Shown piece by piece: positions 42,090 through 53,383 of a DNA stretch of 64,000 nucleotides; within the stretch, counting starts at the first letter, position 1, and each line of letters starts with the position of its first letter. The notes under the pieces are model-generated. The model ran no database searches and had not been told where the DNA came from. It worked only from the letters and a program-made list of their open reading frames with translations. The stretch is from Schizosaccharomyces osmophilus (Eukaryota; Ascomycota; Schizosaccharomycetes; Schizosaccharomycetales; Schizosaccharomycetaceae): assembly GCF_027921745.1 (NCBI RefSeq), contig NC_079240.1:1481001-1545000 (forward strand), read 5' to 3'. The position numbers were made by a program, and so were the translations under genes.

Positions 42090-43571
42090 TTACGCACCAT
42101 GAATGCGTTGATGTCGTCGCATATTACTGCGAACGTTGAAGGCTTTTCCACAACCTACATAATCGCAGACAAATGGACGTTCACCAGTATGGGAATAAGT
42201 ATGAATCTTTAAACTGGATGGCCTTGAGAAGCCTTGAAGACATTCGGTGCAACGATACCGAATAGTTGAACTTGATATTGCATTGCTTGGTTGGTTTGAT
42301 TTACGAGAATTTGAATGTCTCCTTGCAATATGCGCTCTCTTGTCAATGGCCGAAGAATCCTTATTAGCTTGGCTTTTTCCATCAGAAGCTCCAGTGATAT
42401 TAGGATTATTTTGTGCGAGGGTAGCTGCAGCAGAAAGCTCAGAAAGGATAGCATCATGAAAACCATTTGAGTGTGGATACCCTGATTGCGAGGCTGTAGA
42501 TGCGTTTTCAGGGACAAACCCATTTCGAGATGAAGAATGAACCTCAGGAGTCAATCCAAAATGACTCATGTCTACCGCTCGGTTGGGAGTGTTCTCAGAA
42601 CGTTGAGGATCTGCTTCGTTTGAGCTGGAACGATTAGCTGGTTCTTGTGCTTCTGTTCCAGTGTGTGAAACGAACGATTCGTGCTCTGAAGGAGCAGGAC
42701 AACGGACGAATTCATCATTATTTGAATGAGGGTTTAAGCGATTTTGTGAATTCGAATTTTGTGAGCAACCAGGACAAACGAAAGGGAGATAAGGAGGTTG
42801 AAAAGGAAACGTTAAAAAGCCATTATTCGGCTGATGCGGCGAGACTGTCGAGCAAGGGTTTGTAGCTGGAGGAATTGAGGGTTGAGCAACTGGATCGACA
42901 TGTTGTGAGTGTTGTGAGTGTTGCGAGTGCTGAGAATGCTGATCAGCGGGTTTGGAAGGCTGATGCTGGTGTACAGCAGCAACGGCAGCGGCTTCATTCG
43001 CTTTTGCAAGAAAATATGCATAAGAAAAAGGGTTGTAAGGAGAAAGAAAACTTGGAGGCAGCGGGACATCCGCTGAACTAGAGTTGGGAGGATGATAATG
43101 AGGAGATGAAGCGGCAGCTGCTGCCATGATCGCAGGATCTGTCATGGATCCACCCAATATGGTGGAAATGGGAGGAAGTCTATACTGGGCAGAGGAAGGG
43201 TTAACCAGAGTAGGGGGTATGTGAGGATGACCATGAACAGTGGTGCAACAACAGAGTGAATTGTTTGCTGAAGGATCCAATTGGCCTTGGGGTAAAGGAA
43301 CAGAGGAACCAGGCATTGTTGTGACTATATTTTCAAGATTATTTTTATAATTATTAACTGGGGGTTGTCTGTGGACATCCTCGGGATTCAACTGTGTGTT
43401 GGGAGGTGCAAAAGAAGGGCCAACAACATGAGGGTACGGGCAAGCAGGAGGGACCGAAGCAGACTGCTGATTGCTTGTAGTATTTACTTTGGAAGAAGGA
43501 TTTGTAGAAGCGAATGAGGTAGTGCCCTGAACCCCACCAGTGCGTTCGGCGGCAGGAGTTTCCGTCGACAT
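42090..43571 (-). CDS. loz1: Zinc-responsive C2H2 transcriptional repressor Loz1
   Basis: 493 residues from the ATG at 43571 (MSTETPAAERTGG); the frame is open further upstream without a nearby ATG and reads as leader. Two adjacent C2H2 fingers close the protein (about 441-493): CTECLQGFSRPSSLKIHTYSH, reported here as a motif in pieces CTEC, HTYSH, then CDYVGC and RRHQRIH. The preceding linker is basic (RAHIARRHSNSRKSNQ). The N-terminal 400 residues are Pro/Ser/His/Gln-rich and disordered, with a run of four Gln-His-Ser triplets near residue 217. In S. pombe Loz1 represses zinc-uptake genes when zinc is replete. Three near-matches to its DNA site lie upstream (44374-44454). Confidence 0.92.
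   Translation of the reverse strand: MSTETPAAERTGGVQGTTSFASTNPSSKVNTTSNQQSASVPPACPYPHVVGPSFAPPNTQLNPEDVHRQPPVNNYKNNLENIVTTMPGSSVPLPQGQLDPSANNSLCCCTTVHGHPHIPPTLVNPSSAQYRLPPISTILGGSMTDPAIMAAAAASSPHYHPPNSSSADVPLPPSFLSPYNPFSYAYFLAKANEAAAVAAVHQHQPSKPADQHSQHSQHSQHSQHVDPVAQPSIPPATNPCSTVSPHQPNNGFLTFPFQPPYLPFVCPGCSQNSNSQNRLNPHSNNDEFVRCPAPSEHESFVSHTGTEAQEPANRSSSNEADPQRSENTPNRAVDMSHFGLTPEVHSSSRNGFVPENASTASQSGYPHSNGFHDAILSELSAAATLAQNNPNITGASDGKSQANKDSSAIDKRAHIARRHSNSRKSNQPSNAISSSTIRYRCTECLQGFSRPSSLKIHTYSHTGERPFVCDYVGCGKAFNVRSNMRRHQRIHGA
42899..42944. repeat. Short degenerate 9-bp tandem repeat inside loz1
   Basis: Units like tgttgtgag/tgttgcgag encode the repeated Gln-His-Ser tract of Loz1. Such tracts vary in length between strains. 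Confidence 0.6.
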
Positions 43572-44749
43572 TGTGTAGAATACGCACACTAGAGAATATG
43601 TAAAAAAAAGAAAAGTTTTAGGCTGAAGAAGTAAAAGGAAGGATAATAAGTGTTTTTCAATACCTTTTCGATACCTTTTCGAAAAAAAAAAATGAGGGAC
43701 AAGATAAAATAGACTGCACTTGCACAATCAAGGAAAAAGGTGGAAGAGAAGAGAACCGACTATCTAAAGAAAACACACACAAAGATGTATTTCCTAAACA
43801 AAAGAAGAATTAAATATGAAAAAGACACCGAACAGACCCACGAAGGTTGACAAATAGGTTGGTTTGCTATCCTAACGGAGGCAAGTTCGCTTTTCCCCCG
43901 ATAAGACTGATGAATCAGAAAATCTGAATAATAAAATATAATAAATAAATAATGTTGCTACTCCTTTTTTCTTCCAGTACAAAAAAAGCCACCACTTAAG
44001 CCACGAATGAGTTATGAGGATTTAACTATGGTCCTTTGAAAACGAATTCCAAACTTCTGAAAAAGTCTTCTCACAACGACCTAAAAATAAAACAAGTTGA
44101 ATGAATAAGATGATAGATGATTGGACCTAGGAACGCAATGGGAAATTGACAAGCTGAGGCAACAAATGTAGCTAACCGCTCTCGACGAAGGCAATTTGCG
44201 AACCCACAACCGGGTTTCTATTAGATTTATCTTTGATTTTACCTGAATGGATGGATGATCTTTTAATTTTTGTTTTATTCCTAGTAGACGAAATATTCCT
44301 AAGGTCAATGCACTTTCGCCGGTTATGAAGTAGTCATGCACTTTGGTGTTACTACTTTGATTGCCATGCCTAAATGGATCGACGCTTGTTACTTATCTTG
44401 TACCTTTAATGAAGTATAAGGTGTTGTCGATCATCGGTTAATCAGCCGATCTTCTTTGTTTATGGAAATTTCAAAAACAAAAATAAAATGTAAATTTATA
44501 TAAATTCTCCTATATTCAATAGAGCTCATGCAACCAATGTGTGGGAGGTCTAAAAATCCAAATAAACCTTGTAAGCGCTCAAAGAACGAATTTCCTGTCA
44601 AAACCTAAGGAAGAAGATAAATTCAGGCAGTTGTTGATCTGCTTGAATTTTGTAATGCTTTCGTTTTCTTCTTTCTCTTTTCTTTCTCTATTTAGTGTAA
44701 ATATTGTACTCCTCTTATACGGCATTTAGTATTCCTTCATCAACAAAGG
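43572..44749. other. loz1 upstream region
   Basis: About 1.2 kb between the loz1 start and the tRNA relic. It contains the candidate Loz1-element cluster and otherwise AT-rich DNA. Spurious frames only. Confidence 0.6.
44374..44454. promoter_or_regulatory. Cluster of three candidate Loz1 response elements upstream of loz1
   Basis: The Loz1 site, as I recall it, is CGNMGATCNTY. Matches are TGTCGATCATC (44425-44435, plus), AGCCGATCTTC (44444-44454, plus) and CGTCGATCCAT (44374-44384, minus strand). Each differs at one position. They lie 800-880 bp upstream of the loz1 ATG. This suggests zinc-dependent autoregulation, which is inference. Confidence 0.45.
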
Positions 44750-44810
44750 GTACTGTGGTAGAACGGTTTAGCACTGCAAAAGGTTCTAGGTTCGTGTCAC
44801 TGTATGTACT
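44750..44810 (+). pseudogene. Shrunken tRNA-Ser relic in front of tRNA-iMet
   Basis: 61 nt ending 6 nt before the initiator tRNA. It aligns at its 5' side with the S. pombe tRNA-Ser of the known Ser-Met dimers (gt-actgtggtagaacggttta versus GTCACTATGTCCGAGTGGTTA). Its 3' side has the same 22-nt length from GGTTC to the end. About 21 nt of the anticodon/variable region are missing and the T stem does not pair, so it cannot make a tRNA. Yet 44756-44766 (TGGTAGAACGG) fits the A-box consensus and 44789-44799 (GGTTCGTGTCA) fits the B-box at 9 of 11. It may survive as the Pol III promoter for the Met half. Confidence 0.6.
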
Positions 44811-44816
44811 GAAAAG

Positions 44817-44888
44817 TGCGCGGTAGGAGAGTGGAACTCCGACGGGCTCATAACCCGTAGGTCCCAGGATCGAAACCTGGCCGCGCAA
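44817..44888 (+). tRNA. Initiator tRNA-Met (CAT)
   Basis: 72 nt. The acceptor stem TGCGCGG pairs with CCGCGCA, followed by discriminator A. The anticodon loop is CTCATAA with CAT. The anticodon stem has the initiator hallmark GGG:CCC pairs (ACGGG/CCCGT). The T loop reads ATCGAAA instead of TTCRANY, another eukaryotic initiator hallmark. The sequence appears identical or nearly so to the S. pombe initiator tRNA as I recall it. There is no intron. Confidence 0.97.
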
Positions 44889-44891
44889 TTC

Positions 44892-44904
44892 TTTTTTTAT
44901 TTTT
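44892..44904 (+). terminator. Pol III T-run terminator of tRNA-iMet
   Basis: Seven Ts (44892-44898) then A and five more Ts begin 3 nt after the tRNA 3' end. Confidence 0.9.
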
Positions 44905-45441
44905 CACTTTTCATTTTTTGTGCTGGTTGAAATTCCCGATGCTTTCGTGCGATTTCGAAGTTCGTTGACATGGCATCCTTTGGATTCTTCTACGATTGTC
45001 TGTACGGAAGATGCATACTATTATTTGCTTGTAGTTACCGCTAGTCTTTGTAAATGAAATAGAAACAAAGCATACAGCTTGAAAGTGATGAATCACAATG
45101 GTTCATCTTGCTGCTTCCACGCAAACGTCTACTGAAACAAATTACTTTACAGAAATAAAGAGGAATTGAAAAACATTGACTTGAGATTTTTGAACACTAT
45201 TTTTTCAGCGTACGCTGGGTCTAGCACGAATGTGTCTAGTTTTAAAAAAACCCGTTTGGCGCAAATCTCCCATGCTAGTCAATAAACTGTTTCCGATAAT
45301 CCCTTGATATCATGAAACAGTGTATCCAAACTATTACCGATCTGGATTTGATTGATTCCCTATTGTAAGGAACCAAACAATAATCAAAAAAGAACCATAC
45401 CTATTACAACCCATACCCAATCCTTTTGCAACCTTCAACGC
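44905..45441. other. Intergenic region tRNA-iMet - zinc-knuckle gene
   Basis: 537 bp, includes the 3' flank of the zinc-knuckle gene. Nothing else recognised. Confidence 0.65.
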
Positions 45442-46107
45442 TCAAAATGTAACCGTCTTCTTTACTGGTTTGGAAGATGGTTTTGGTGCAGCGGGCTTGG
45501 TGACTTCCCTTGCATATTCGTGATAGACATCTTCATCAGCGCCTGTAGTACCTGCAGTAGCCAAAACATGTCCGTGATTGACATCTTCCTTGCGTACTTG
45601 ATCACAGTCCTTAACATAATGATGTACAGATCCACAAAGCTTGCAACCACCCCCTTTAGGGTACAGACCGTGGGGATTCTTCTCGCATTGACCAGCCAAA
45701 TGTCCTTTTCCGTGGCAAATAAAGCAAACCGCAAACTTCAACGGTCCCTTTTTGGGACAGGCATTCAAAGAATGATCTTTGCTTCCACAGCGGAAACATA
45801 TGGAGACGTCCGATTTCGCCTCAGGGCAGTTTTGCACTATGTGGCCTGGTTTTCTGCATGCAAAGCAAAACTTGTCCTTATATCTCATATTTTGTCTTTT
45901 GATTCTGCGATGCTCTGAACGGCCCTTTCGCTGTTGTTGATCCGGTTTCGAACCTGTTCGGTTGTTCGTTTTCTTTTCAGACTCTCCAATGAAGGCATCA
46001 CCGTTTTCATTTGGCTTGACATCTTTCGCAGCTTCAACTGGTTTGGCTTCATAAGGTGTCGCCTCCAAGAACTTTTTCCTCTTACCCATGTTTGTGATTC
46101 GCGCCAT
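45442..46107 (-). CDS. CCHC zinc-knuckle protein (ZCCHC9-like)
   Basis: 221 residues, single exon. The N-terminal ~75 residues are Lys/Glu/Arg-rich (MARITNMGKRKKF). Four CCHC knuckles follow: CFACRKPGHIVQNC (81-94), CFRCGSKDHSLNAC (104-117), CFICHGKGHLAGQC (128-141) and CKLCGSVHHYVKDC (155-168). This spacing, with the GPLKFA linker before the third knuckle, is that of ZCCHC9 and its fungal relatives. Those proteins bind RNA and are nucleolar in animals. The C terminus is a Lys/Pro tail. Role probably in rRNA or nuclear RNA metabolism, by family only. Confidence 0.93.
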   Translation of the reverse strand: MARITNMGKRKKFLEATPYEAKPVEAAKDVKPNENGDAFIGESEKKTNNRTGSKPDQQQRKGRSEHRRIKRQNMRYKDKFCFACRKPGHIVQNCPEAKSDVSICFRCGSKDHSLNACPKKGPLKFAVCFICHGKGHLAGQCEKNPHGLYPKGGGCKLCGSVHHYVKDCDQVRKEDVNHGHVLATAGTTGADEDVYHEYAREVTKPAAPKPSSKPVKKTVTF

Positions 46108-46773
46108 CTTTTAAGAGTAAAAATGAATATAAACCTAAAATCTGTTAGATCCTATAATGACCAAGACGAAACCTAAAAGATACTGCTAATTGTCACGAAA
46201 AATCCACTTTCCAAACTTCAATTTCCATTGCCTTTTCCACAATATCTAATAGAATGGATGTAATTACTAACCTGTTTGTTGTTCTTTTCTATTCTTTCAA
46301 TTATATATCGTCTCCTTTGAGCAAATGTAGTATTTTGCTTTTAGCCAGAAAAATTTCATAGATTATTCATTCCTTTCAAGTAACACAGAATCGCTTTCAA
46401 AAAGACATCAAAATTGTGTACGGCTCTATCGTTCATTTTCTTTATTTTCTATGTTTATAGTATTTAAAATTTATGCCCTTACTCTTTTTGGATCCATAAC
46501 CCATAAGTATAACAAATTCTGATTTACTTGACATTCGATAACCATTCACTTTTCTCTGGTAAATTAGCTTGAGTCATTCGTACAATTTTAATTTTTATGA
46601 TGGTTTCAAATTTCTGTCTTTTTTATTTTATTTTATTTTTTTGATATTTCTTTGTTTAATCTTGTTTACCAAAGAAATCTTGGCTTGACGATTGAAGTAA
46701 CATGGGTGACACCAATGGCTAAAGTGTAGGTTAGAAGCAACGTTTTATCCTTCTCCCATTCACTTCATAAAAT
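46108..46773. other. Divergent intergenic region zinc-knuckle gene / DDX60-like helicase
   Basis: 666 bp; both promoters, T-rich near the helicase start. No further features. Confidence 0.65.
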
Positions 46774-49700
46774 ATGAGCGAGGAGATTACCAGACTTACA
46801 ACGGTACAAAATTATCGTTCTGTAGATTTAATCGGTGATTTTGCTGGTGAGGAACTCTTTCTTATTGATGGTGATTCCTTAATCTTCCACATCCTCGCAC
46901 AGGATTGCCAATTTCTGAGCAAAAATGGTGTTCAAATATTGTATGCTATTTATCTTTTAGAAAGAGAACTAGCTAGATTCAAAAGTGCCAGGCTGAATTT
47001 TTGTATTGTATTTTTCAAAAACTGGGAAGCACTTTACTCTAACTATGATGACCTTTTGCGCTCTTCCCTCCTTTTATTCCGTAGAGTAGCTATCCGTCAT
47101 CTTCGTAAATACGTTCCAGTGTTTCAATTCAAAACTTTAGCTGACTCTCAATGGAGTGTATTTATTGCCAAATACCGTCCTTACGGTTTTATGGTTCTTG
47201 ACAATAATAAAAATATAAAGGAAGGTGGCCTTCCTATTTCTGATGAACAATTGATGGTATTTAAGTCTTTTATTTTTTTCGCATTGTCTGATGGTGTCCC
47301 CGTTGCTCTTTTGGGATCTTATGAGTTTGTCGATAATAAGATTCTATGCTCTATATTGCCTTCTTTCTTTACTCGCTCTAGCGAAGCTATAGAGGAGGCT
47401 TCTAAAGTAATCTCTGATTATTTGGAAAAATTTGGTAAAAACCGTCAAGCAATCGACTTGCCTGAAGTTGATATCGATGCTTGTTCTACGAATGCAATGC
47501 GCGTTCAGACTCTTGCTGCCTCTTGGCTCATAAAAAACGAATCATCTTCTCCCCTGAGCCGTGATCTAGCGAAAGTGGTAGTCATTTTGGCTGCAGTCCT
47601 TGAGCATCTTAAAATATCTTCCCGTTCTCAACCCTCCTTCCCCTTATATGAGGAACCAGCTATTCAACAATTTATTTCTTCATATTTGGGCTGTGCTTCT
47701 TCCATCCTCAATTTGTTAGATAGCAAGGTTGACGGATTTCACGACCTTTTTGATGCTCGTTTATTTGTTCGTTTAGTAATTGATGTTGTTCATGGTGAGT
47801 TTTACATTCCTGATGTTTGCCGTGAATATGCCCTTTCTAATTGGAAGTTGGTTACCGATGCCGTCCCTGAAGCCGGTGATCTTTATGATTTCTCTTCTTT
47901 TTCTTCCATTTCTAAGGAACTTTGTACCCCTATTGAAACATCTACCAGTGATATTGATACTTCCTTGGCCCCTTACGGTGATCCCGTTATTTCTCCCTTT
48001 TACAACAACGAGGAATGGGCGGTTCAACCTAAGGAAGTTCAACCTCTTGAGACGGCTTTGGATTTCTCAAAATTGCGCATCAATGATAAGTCTGCCACCT
48101 CTAAGCGCTATGACGATATTAATGCAACTAAGAAGACCGGTGATAGCAACAAAGACAAAAGACAGGTTGATAGAATGCGTCGTCAAGACCAATTTTTTAT
48201 CAGCCATATTCAAAAGTATGCCGGTTCACTTACAGGTGCTAAAGGTGGTCAATTGAAGCGCCAAACCATTTTTACTCAAACCGCTAAGGAAGCCAAGGTT
48301 CAAAATGAAGAGGCTCCCAAAAATAAGGCCAAGGCTAAGGACAAGGAAATTGCTTCGAAAAAGGGTAAACCCGTTAAACTTTCTAAAGCCGAACAAATTC
48401 GTGCCGAAATTGCTGCTAAAAAGTCAGAGAAGGAAGACAATAGAAACGATTATATGTGGCAGGAAACTAGAAACGAACTTGGTCGTATTAAAGATCTGAA
48501 TCTTCGTTCCAATCGTCTTTCTCAGCTGTTGAACACTAGAACTTACGATCCTTACATTGAGAATGAAATGCGCTTATACCGCATTCGTGTCTTACTTTCT
48601 TTGTGGGCTGCAGCCTGTGTTACTGATGAGTCTAAGGAAAAGAATGTTCGCATAGCTGTGGATATTTTCCGCGAAATCAGTATTGTTTATCCTAAGCCAA
48701 TTACTAAACAAGTTAAGGCTGCTCTTGACGATACACTTACTGCTTTGGGTTTTGAAAGTGTTATCCGCAAAGCCAAGAAGCTTGAATCCCGTCCCATGTC
48801 TTTTCCCTTTGTGCTCCCTGATTTGGAGGAAGAAGAGTTTGACTTAGAAGTCCCTTACACTTCTCCTACCTTTCAATTGCTTCACTTTGGTGAGTACATG
48901 GAAAGATCTATGGGTAGTGCACCAGATAACCGTGTTGCTTTTGACCCTGATGAATGGCAACGTCAAACTTTGGATATTCTCGACAAAGATGAATCTGTGT
49001 TCGTGGTTGCGCCTACTTCTTCCGGTAAGACCTTCATCTCCTTCTATGCTATGGAGAAGGTTTTACGTGACAATGATGACGGAGTAGTTATTTATGTTGC
49101 TCCTACTAAGGCTTTGGTTAATCAATTATCTGCCGAAGTTTATGCTCGTTTTAACAAGCACTATCCTCATGCTGGTCAAACCGTTTGGTCAGTCTATACT
49201 CGTGATTATCGTATTAACAATCCAACTAACTGCCAAGTGTTGATTACTGTCCCCCACGTTTTGCAATCTATGCTTCTGCAACCTGCTCTGGCCAACGCTT
49301 GGTGTCCCAAGATTAAACGTATCATTTTTGATGAAATTCACTGTATTGGACAAATGGAAGACGGAATGGTGGAAGAGCAGTTATTGCTACTTGCTCCTTG
49401 TCCGATTGTTGCACTTTCTGCTACTGTTGGTAACCCCGAAGAATTCCATACATGGCTTTCTGCTCTTCAGCGCGCTCATGCCAACCCCATTCATCTTATT
49501 GTTCACGAGCATCGTTACTCCGATTTGAGAAAGTTCGTTTATGGTGGTGCTAAGGAATTTAAGGGATTGCATGATGAGGAAAACAATGGCCAGATAGCCC
49601 TTATCCATCCTGCTGCAGCAATGTCTTTCTCCGAAGGTACCACAACAAACTTGGCTTTTGAGCCTCGCGATTTACTTCAACTGTACTATGCTATGAAGTT

Positions 49701-51888
49701 AGTTTCCAAGGGTGATTTCAAGATCAGTAAAAGGTTGGACCCAGACAGATATTTTGAGGATATTCCTTTCATTAAAAAGGTTGACGTCGTTGGTTATGAG
49801 AAGAAGATCAAAGCCACTATTGACACTTGGGCTTCTTTGCCTAATGCATTTGCTCCAACCTCTCCTTTGCAAGCTCTTATTAAACACTTCTGTACTGATC
49901 CTCAACGTGTTGTCAATAGCCAGCTTCAACTACACACTTCTGCTTACTCATTGGACGCTATTGCATCAAATTTATTGCCTATGCTTAAGGATTTGAATAA
50001 GCAAGAATTGCTACCCGTTTTGTGCTTCAATTACGATCGTCAAGAATGTGAATATCTTGCCGAAAATGTATTTAAGGGTCTGGTTGAAAAGGAAGGAGAA
50101 TGGCGTGAAAACTCTGAAGAATGGAAAGAAAAGATGCGTGAATTTAAGAAATGGCAAGCTGCTGCCGGCCAACGTGCTAAGCAAATGGAAAAATTTGAAA
50201 AGACAGCCACTGAAAAGCAGAAAGAACAAGCCTTGAAGGAATCTGGTGATACCGCTTGGATTGAGTTCTTTGATCCAGAAGAACCTTCACCAGAGTTCTC
50301 TTTTGCTGGTGCTAAATCTACTTACGGCAAGGAAGAATTATATCGTGATGTGGAATCCTTGCGTAGACGTCAAGTCGTTCCCGAGTGGTTAGTTGATGCT
50401 CTTTATAGAGGTATTGGTGTTCACCATTCTGGTCTTAATAGACGCTATCGCCAAATGGTAGAGGTTCTATTCCGTTGTGGTCAACTCAGCGTTGTCATCG
50501 CTACTCGTACCTTGTCTTTGGGTATTAACATGCCTTGTCGTACTGTCGTGTTTTTGGGTGATAACTTACAACTAAACGCTCTAAACTTCCACCAAGCTGC
50601 TGGTCGTGCTGGTCGTCGTGGTTTCGATTTGTTGGGTCATGTTGGATTCCTTGGTGTTCCTTTGCACAAGGTTTACCGTTTGTTAACCACAAAATTGTGG
50701 GATATTCAAGGTCAATTCCCTCTTACTACCTCCTTGGTCTTACAATTATCCCAGCTCATCTCAGGATCACAAGCTGCTCCTTTTGCTCGTAATACGATTC
50801 GTTCAATTTTGGATGAACCCAAACTTATGCAAAATGGTGATGTTTTGAGCAATCAAGTCAACCATCATCTTCGTTTTGTTATTGAGTATCTTCTTCGAGA
50901 AGGATTGTTGGATGATTATGGTAAGCCTATCAATTTGTCCAACCTTACTATGCACTTGTACTATGCCGAACCCAGCAACTATGCTTTCACTAACTTGCTT
51001 CGCGCCGGTGTATTCCATAAGATTGCAGACAACTATGCCACTGATAAGTTGGGTGCTTTGCGTGAGACGATTACTATTCTCTGCCATTTGTTTGGACGCA
51101 TTCGCATTAACGAGCAGTATGCCCTTTCGTTGAATCGTGATGAATTTGCTCCTTCGGAAATTATTTTGCCTTCTCTCCCTCAGAATATTGTTGAGGTATT
51201 AAATGCTCACGATGAACGGGTATTAAATCTCTATAAGACTTATGCTTATTACTACCGCGAACATGGTAATGTTGGTGTCGAGGACGACAAATTGCCTTTG
51301 TCCAACTTAAAGTTCAACGGAACTGCTGAACTTTCCAAGACAGCTCCTACTGGTGTGGTTTCCGAGTTTTGTGGATTGGCCGGTCTCAACGATAATGCTG
51401 CTAAGAATGTTTCCGATTTTATGGAGCAAGCACCTGATGGAGTTTTCCTCAAGACTTCTCGCTTACCAGTTTTTGAAGTCAACAAGGGTCCTCTTAACGC
51501 TTACCTACTTGATTTCTTCACTCATGGAAGTGTTGAGCTTTTAGTTGAACAGAATGGTTTGAAGCAATCTGAAGTTTGGTTTGTTTTGAACGATTTCAGT
51601 TTGGCTTTAGCTACCATTTGCAGCTGTATTGGTAACTTGCTCAACTTGGTTACCGATGAGGATATCGAGAACGCCATGAGTGCTCTTGAGGGTTCCAATG
51701 CTGTTCAGGCTTCTACTGAAGGTGAAAGTAACACTGACTGGATGCAAAGTATGAATGGAAATTACTCCACTTCTCTATCATCTCCGGAATTGCAAGACAA
51801 GATGGACATGAATCTTTTCAAGGTTTACTGTATGTTCCTTGAAGTTCGTGACCAATTCGATGCCAAATTTAGAAAAATGTGGGCTTAA
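46774..51888 (+). CDS. Large Ski2-like DExH RNA helicase, DDX60 family
   Basis: 1704 residues, single exon. The helicase core has motif I APTSSGKT (Lys752), Ia [21 protein letters not shown] (853-859) and [11 protein letters not shown]. Motif V is [12 protein letters not shown] and VI is [13 protein letters not shown] long insertion (about 1080-1180, Lys/Glu-rich helix) separates the two RecA lobes. This occurs in DDX60 but not in Ski2 or Mtr4. The N-terminal ~450 residues include [15 protein letters not shown] and [14 protein letters not shown], resembling a PIN/NYN-type fold with an Asp near the start. Mammalian DDX60 is interferon-linked and associated with RNA surveillance; the yeast role is unknown. 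Length and motif order support DDX60 orthology. Confidence 0.92.
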   Translation: MSEEITRLTTVQNYRSVDLIGDFAGEELFLIDGDSLIFHILAQDCQFLSKNGVQILYAIYLLERELARFKSARLNFCIVFFKNWEALYSNYDDLLRSSLLLFRRVAIRHLRKYVPVFQFKTLADSQWSVFIAKYRPYGFMVLDNNKNIKEGGLPISDEQLMVFKSFIFFALSDGVPVALLGSYEFVDNKILCSILPSFFTRSSEAIEEASKVISDYLEKFGKNRQAIDLPEVDIDACSTNAMRVQTLAASWLIKNESSSPLSRDLAKVVVILAAVLEHLKISSRSQPSFPLYEEPAIQQFISSYLGCASSILNLLDSKVDGFHDLFDARLFVRLVIDVVHGEFYIPDVCREYALSNWKLVTDAVPEAGDLYDFSSFSSISKELCTPIETSTSDIDTSLAPYGDPVISPFYNNEEWAVQPKEVQPLETALDFSKLRINDKSATSKRYDDINATKKTGDSNKDKRQVDRMRRQDQFFISHIQKYAGSLTGAKGGQLKRQTIFTQTAKEAKVQNEEAPKNKAKAKDKEIASKKGKPVKLSKAEQIRAEIAAKKSEKEDNRNDYMWQETRNELGRIKDLNLRSNRLSQLLNTRTYDPYIENEMRLYRIRVLLSLWAAACVTDESKEKNVRIAVDIFREISIVYPKPITKQVKAALDDTLTALGFESVIRKAKKLESRPMSFPFVLPDLEEEEFDLEVPYTSPTFQLLHFGEYMERSMGSAPDNRVAFDPDEWQRQTLDILDKDESVFVVAPTSSGKTFISFYAMEKVLRDNDDGVVIYVAPTKALVNQLSAEVYARFNKHYPHAGQTVWSVYTRDYRINNPTNCQVLITVPHVLQSMLLQPALANAWCPKIKRIIFDEIHCIGQMEDGMVEEQLLLLAPCPIVALSATVGNPEEFHTWLSALQRAHANPIHLIVHEHRYSDLRKFVYGGAKEFKGLHDEENNGQIALIHPAAAMSFSEGTTTNLAFEPRDLLQLYYAMKLVSKGDFKISKRLDPDRYFEDIPFIKKVDVVGYEKKIKATIDTWASLPNAFAPTSPLQALIKHFCTDPQRVVNSQLQLHTSAYSLDAIASNLLPMLKDLNKQELLPVLCFNYDRQECEYLAENVFKGLVEKEGEWRENSEEWKEKMREFKKWQAAAGQRAKQMEKFEKTATEKQKEQALKESGDTAWIEFFDPEEPSPEFSFAGAKSTYGKEELYRDVESLRRRQVVPEWLVDALYRGIGVHHSGLNRRYRQMVEVLFRCGQLSVVIATRTLSLGINMPCRTVVFLGDNLQLNALNFHQAAGRAGRRGFDLLGHVGFLGVPLHKVYRLLTTKLWDIQGQFPLTTSLVLQLSQLISGSQAAPFARNTIRSILDEPKLMQNGDVLSNQVNHHLRFVIEYLLREGLLDDYGKPINLSNLTMHLYYAEPSNYAFTNLLRAGVFHKIADNYATDKLGALRETITILCHLFGRIRINEQYALSLNRDEFAPSEIILPSLPQNIVEVLNAHDERVLNLYKTYAYYYREHGNVGVEDDKLPLSNLKFNGTAELSKTAPTGVVSEFCGLAGLNDNAAKNVSDFMEQAPDGVFLKTSRLPVFEVNKGPLNAYLLDFFTHGSVELLVEQNGLKQSEVWFVLNDFSLALATICSCIGNLLNLVTDEDIENAMSALEGSNAVQASTEGESNTDWMQSMNGNYSTSLSSPELQDKMDMNLFKVYCMFLEVRDQFDAKFRKMWA

Positions 51889-52337
51889 GTTTTTTGTTTA
51901 CTTTTATTTTTTGTTCAGCATATTCTTTATTGAAGAAAAAAAATGGTAAAAGAATCTAGTGGTCTTTATTAAATAAGATCTAAAAAATCACACGGGATTT
52001 AGGATATATGAAAAGCAATCGAATTATTTTTATAATTTGGTACGTGAACAGTTGATTTCCATGCTATTTGATACTTAATTAATTTTGTTATTTTTAAAAT
52101 CTGGTTTTTTCATGTTGGTTGAAATTGTAGAATTTTTTTGTTTCTTCGTATAGTATGATTGTAAGGATAATTAAATCTTCACATTTTCTTTATTGATGAT
52201 TATTTGTAAATGCGCAAAGTATGTAAATAGAAAATGATTATTCTAATTATTAATAAAAATGTGAAGACGTTGATTGTAATAACGATAGAAATTTTGTTCT
52301 GTTTTATAATCCTCCGTTTTCCAAGAGTTTTTCATAT
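51889..52337. other. Intergenic region DDX60-like gene - nucleotidyltransferase
   Basis: 449 bp, very AT-rich. Nothing supported. Confidence 0.65.
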
Positions 52338-53140
52338 ATGTTGGATTTACAAAATTACAAGAAGATTGTCGATAATTTTAGATCATCTCAAGACGAGATT
52401 CGATTTTTAGACCAGCAACCTCCAAAAGAAGCTGACTTATATGGTAATTGCTACATTGACAACAAGTAATACTAATTTAACACCCGAACGGGATTTTAGT
52501 ACTCGATAGTTCCTTTAATCCTCCGCACAATGCGCACTTGGGAATGTGTCATTTTGTTCCTGAAGGAAGTAACTTAGTTTTGCTTTTGAGCATTGCAAAC
52601 GCTGACAAAACTGAGGCTCCAGCGACCTTGGACATTAGGTTAACAATGTTGGAAGCTCTAAAACAACGTATTAAGAACCGTAATGTTTCAATCGCCCTTT
52701 GTAAGTACGCACTATTTGCCGACAAATGTGTATGTTTGTCAAAGTACTGTTCTCCTAAAGAGCAAATTTATTTGGTCGGATTTGACACTTTGATAAGAAT
52801 TCTGAATTGTAAATATTATCCAGAAAAATCGATTCAAAAAACTTTGAGTCCCTTTTTTGAGCGCTCTCGAATTCTCTGCTTTTATCGCGAAACAGATGAT
52901 TCAACAAGAGAAGAGCTGCAGAAAACCTACCCATCCAAACTTGAGAAAGGAGAACTAGAAAATGTGGCTACAGAATGGTCTACTAGGATTCACTTTGCCA
53001 AATTGGACAGCAACATGGGAAAAGGTGTTAGCAGTACAGCAATACGAAAAGCCATTTCTTCTGGCAACGAAGGAGTGCAATCACGGATGATACCAAATGA
53101 AGTCTTAACTATCATAAAAGTTACAAATCCCTACAGCTAA
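52338..53140 (+). CDS. Pof1-like NMN adenylyltransferase-superfamily protein
   Basis: Two exons, 52338-52443 and 52500-53140, with a 56-bp intron (gtaatt, branch actaat, ttag) give 248 residues. The join creates YVLDSSFNPPHNAHLGM, the nucleotidyltransferase HxGH-type motif with His45 and His48. The C-terminal motif VSSTAIRKAI is the second signature (ISSTxxR) that binds the triphosphate. The best-known relative is budding-yeast Pof1, an NMN adenylyltransferase-like protein linked to NAD metabolism and protein quality control. The glycine of HxGH is replaced by alanine, a conservative change. Substrate is inferred. Confidence 0.85.
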
Positions 53141-53383
53141 GCAATTTACGTGTCCTTACTTTCACCAAACTTCTGTCTAGAGAAATCGGTTTAAAAAACT
53201 TTTGAAGAGGCATGAAAATTACAGGTGAACAAAAAAGGCATTAACAATGTAATCAAACCACCTTTACCATAATTAGACTAGACTACTACTTACGATGAAA
53301 TCATAAAATAATAATCTTTTCCAAAACCAAACCAATGTTTTTAGCACAATTTATCGAGGATACTCTAACTTGTCGACGACAAT

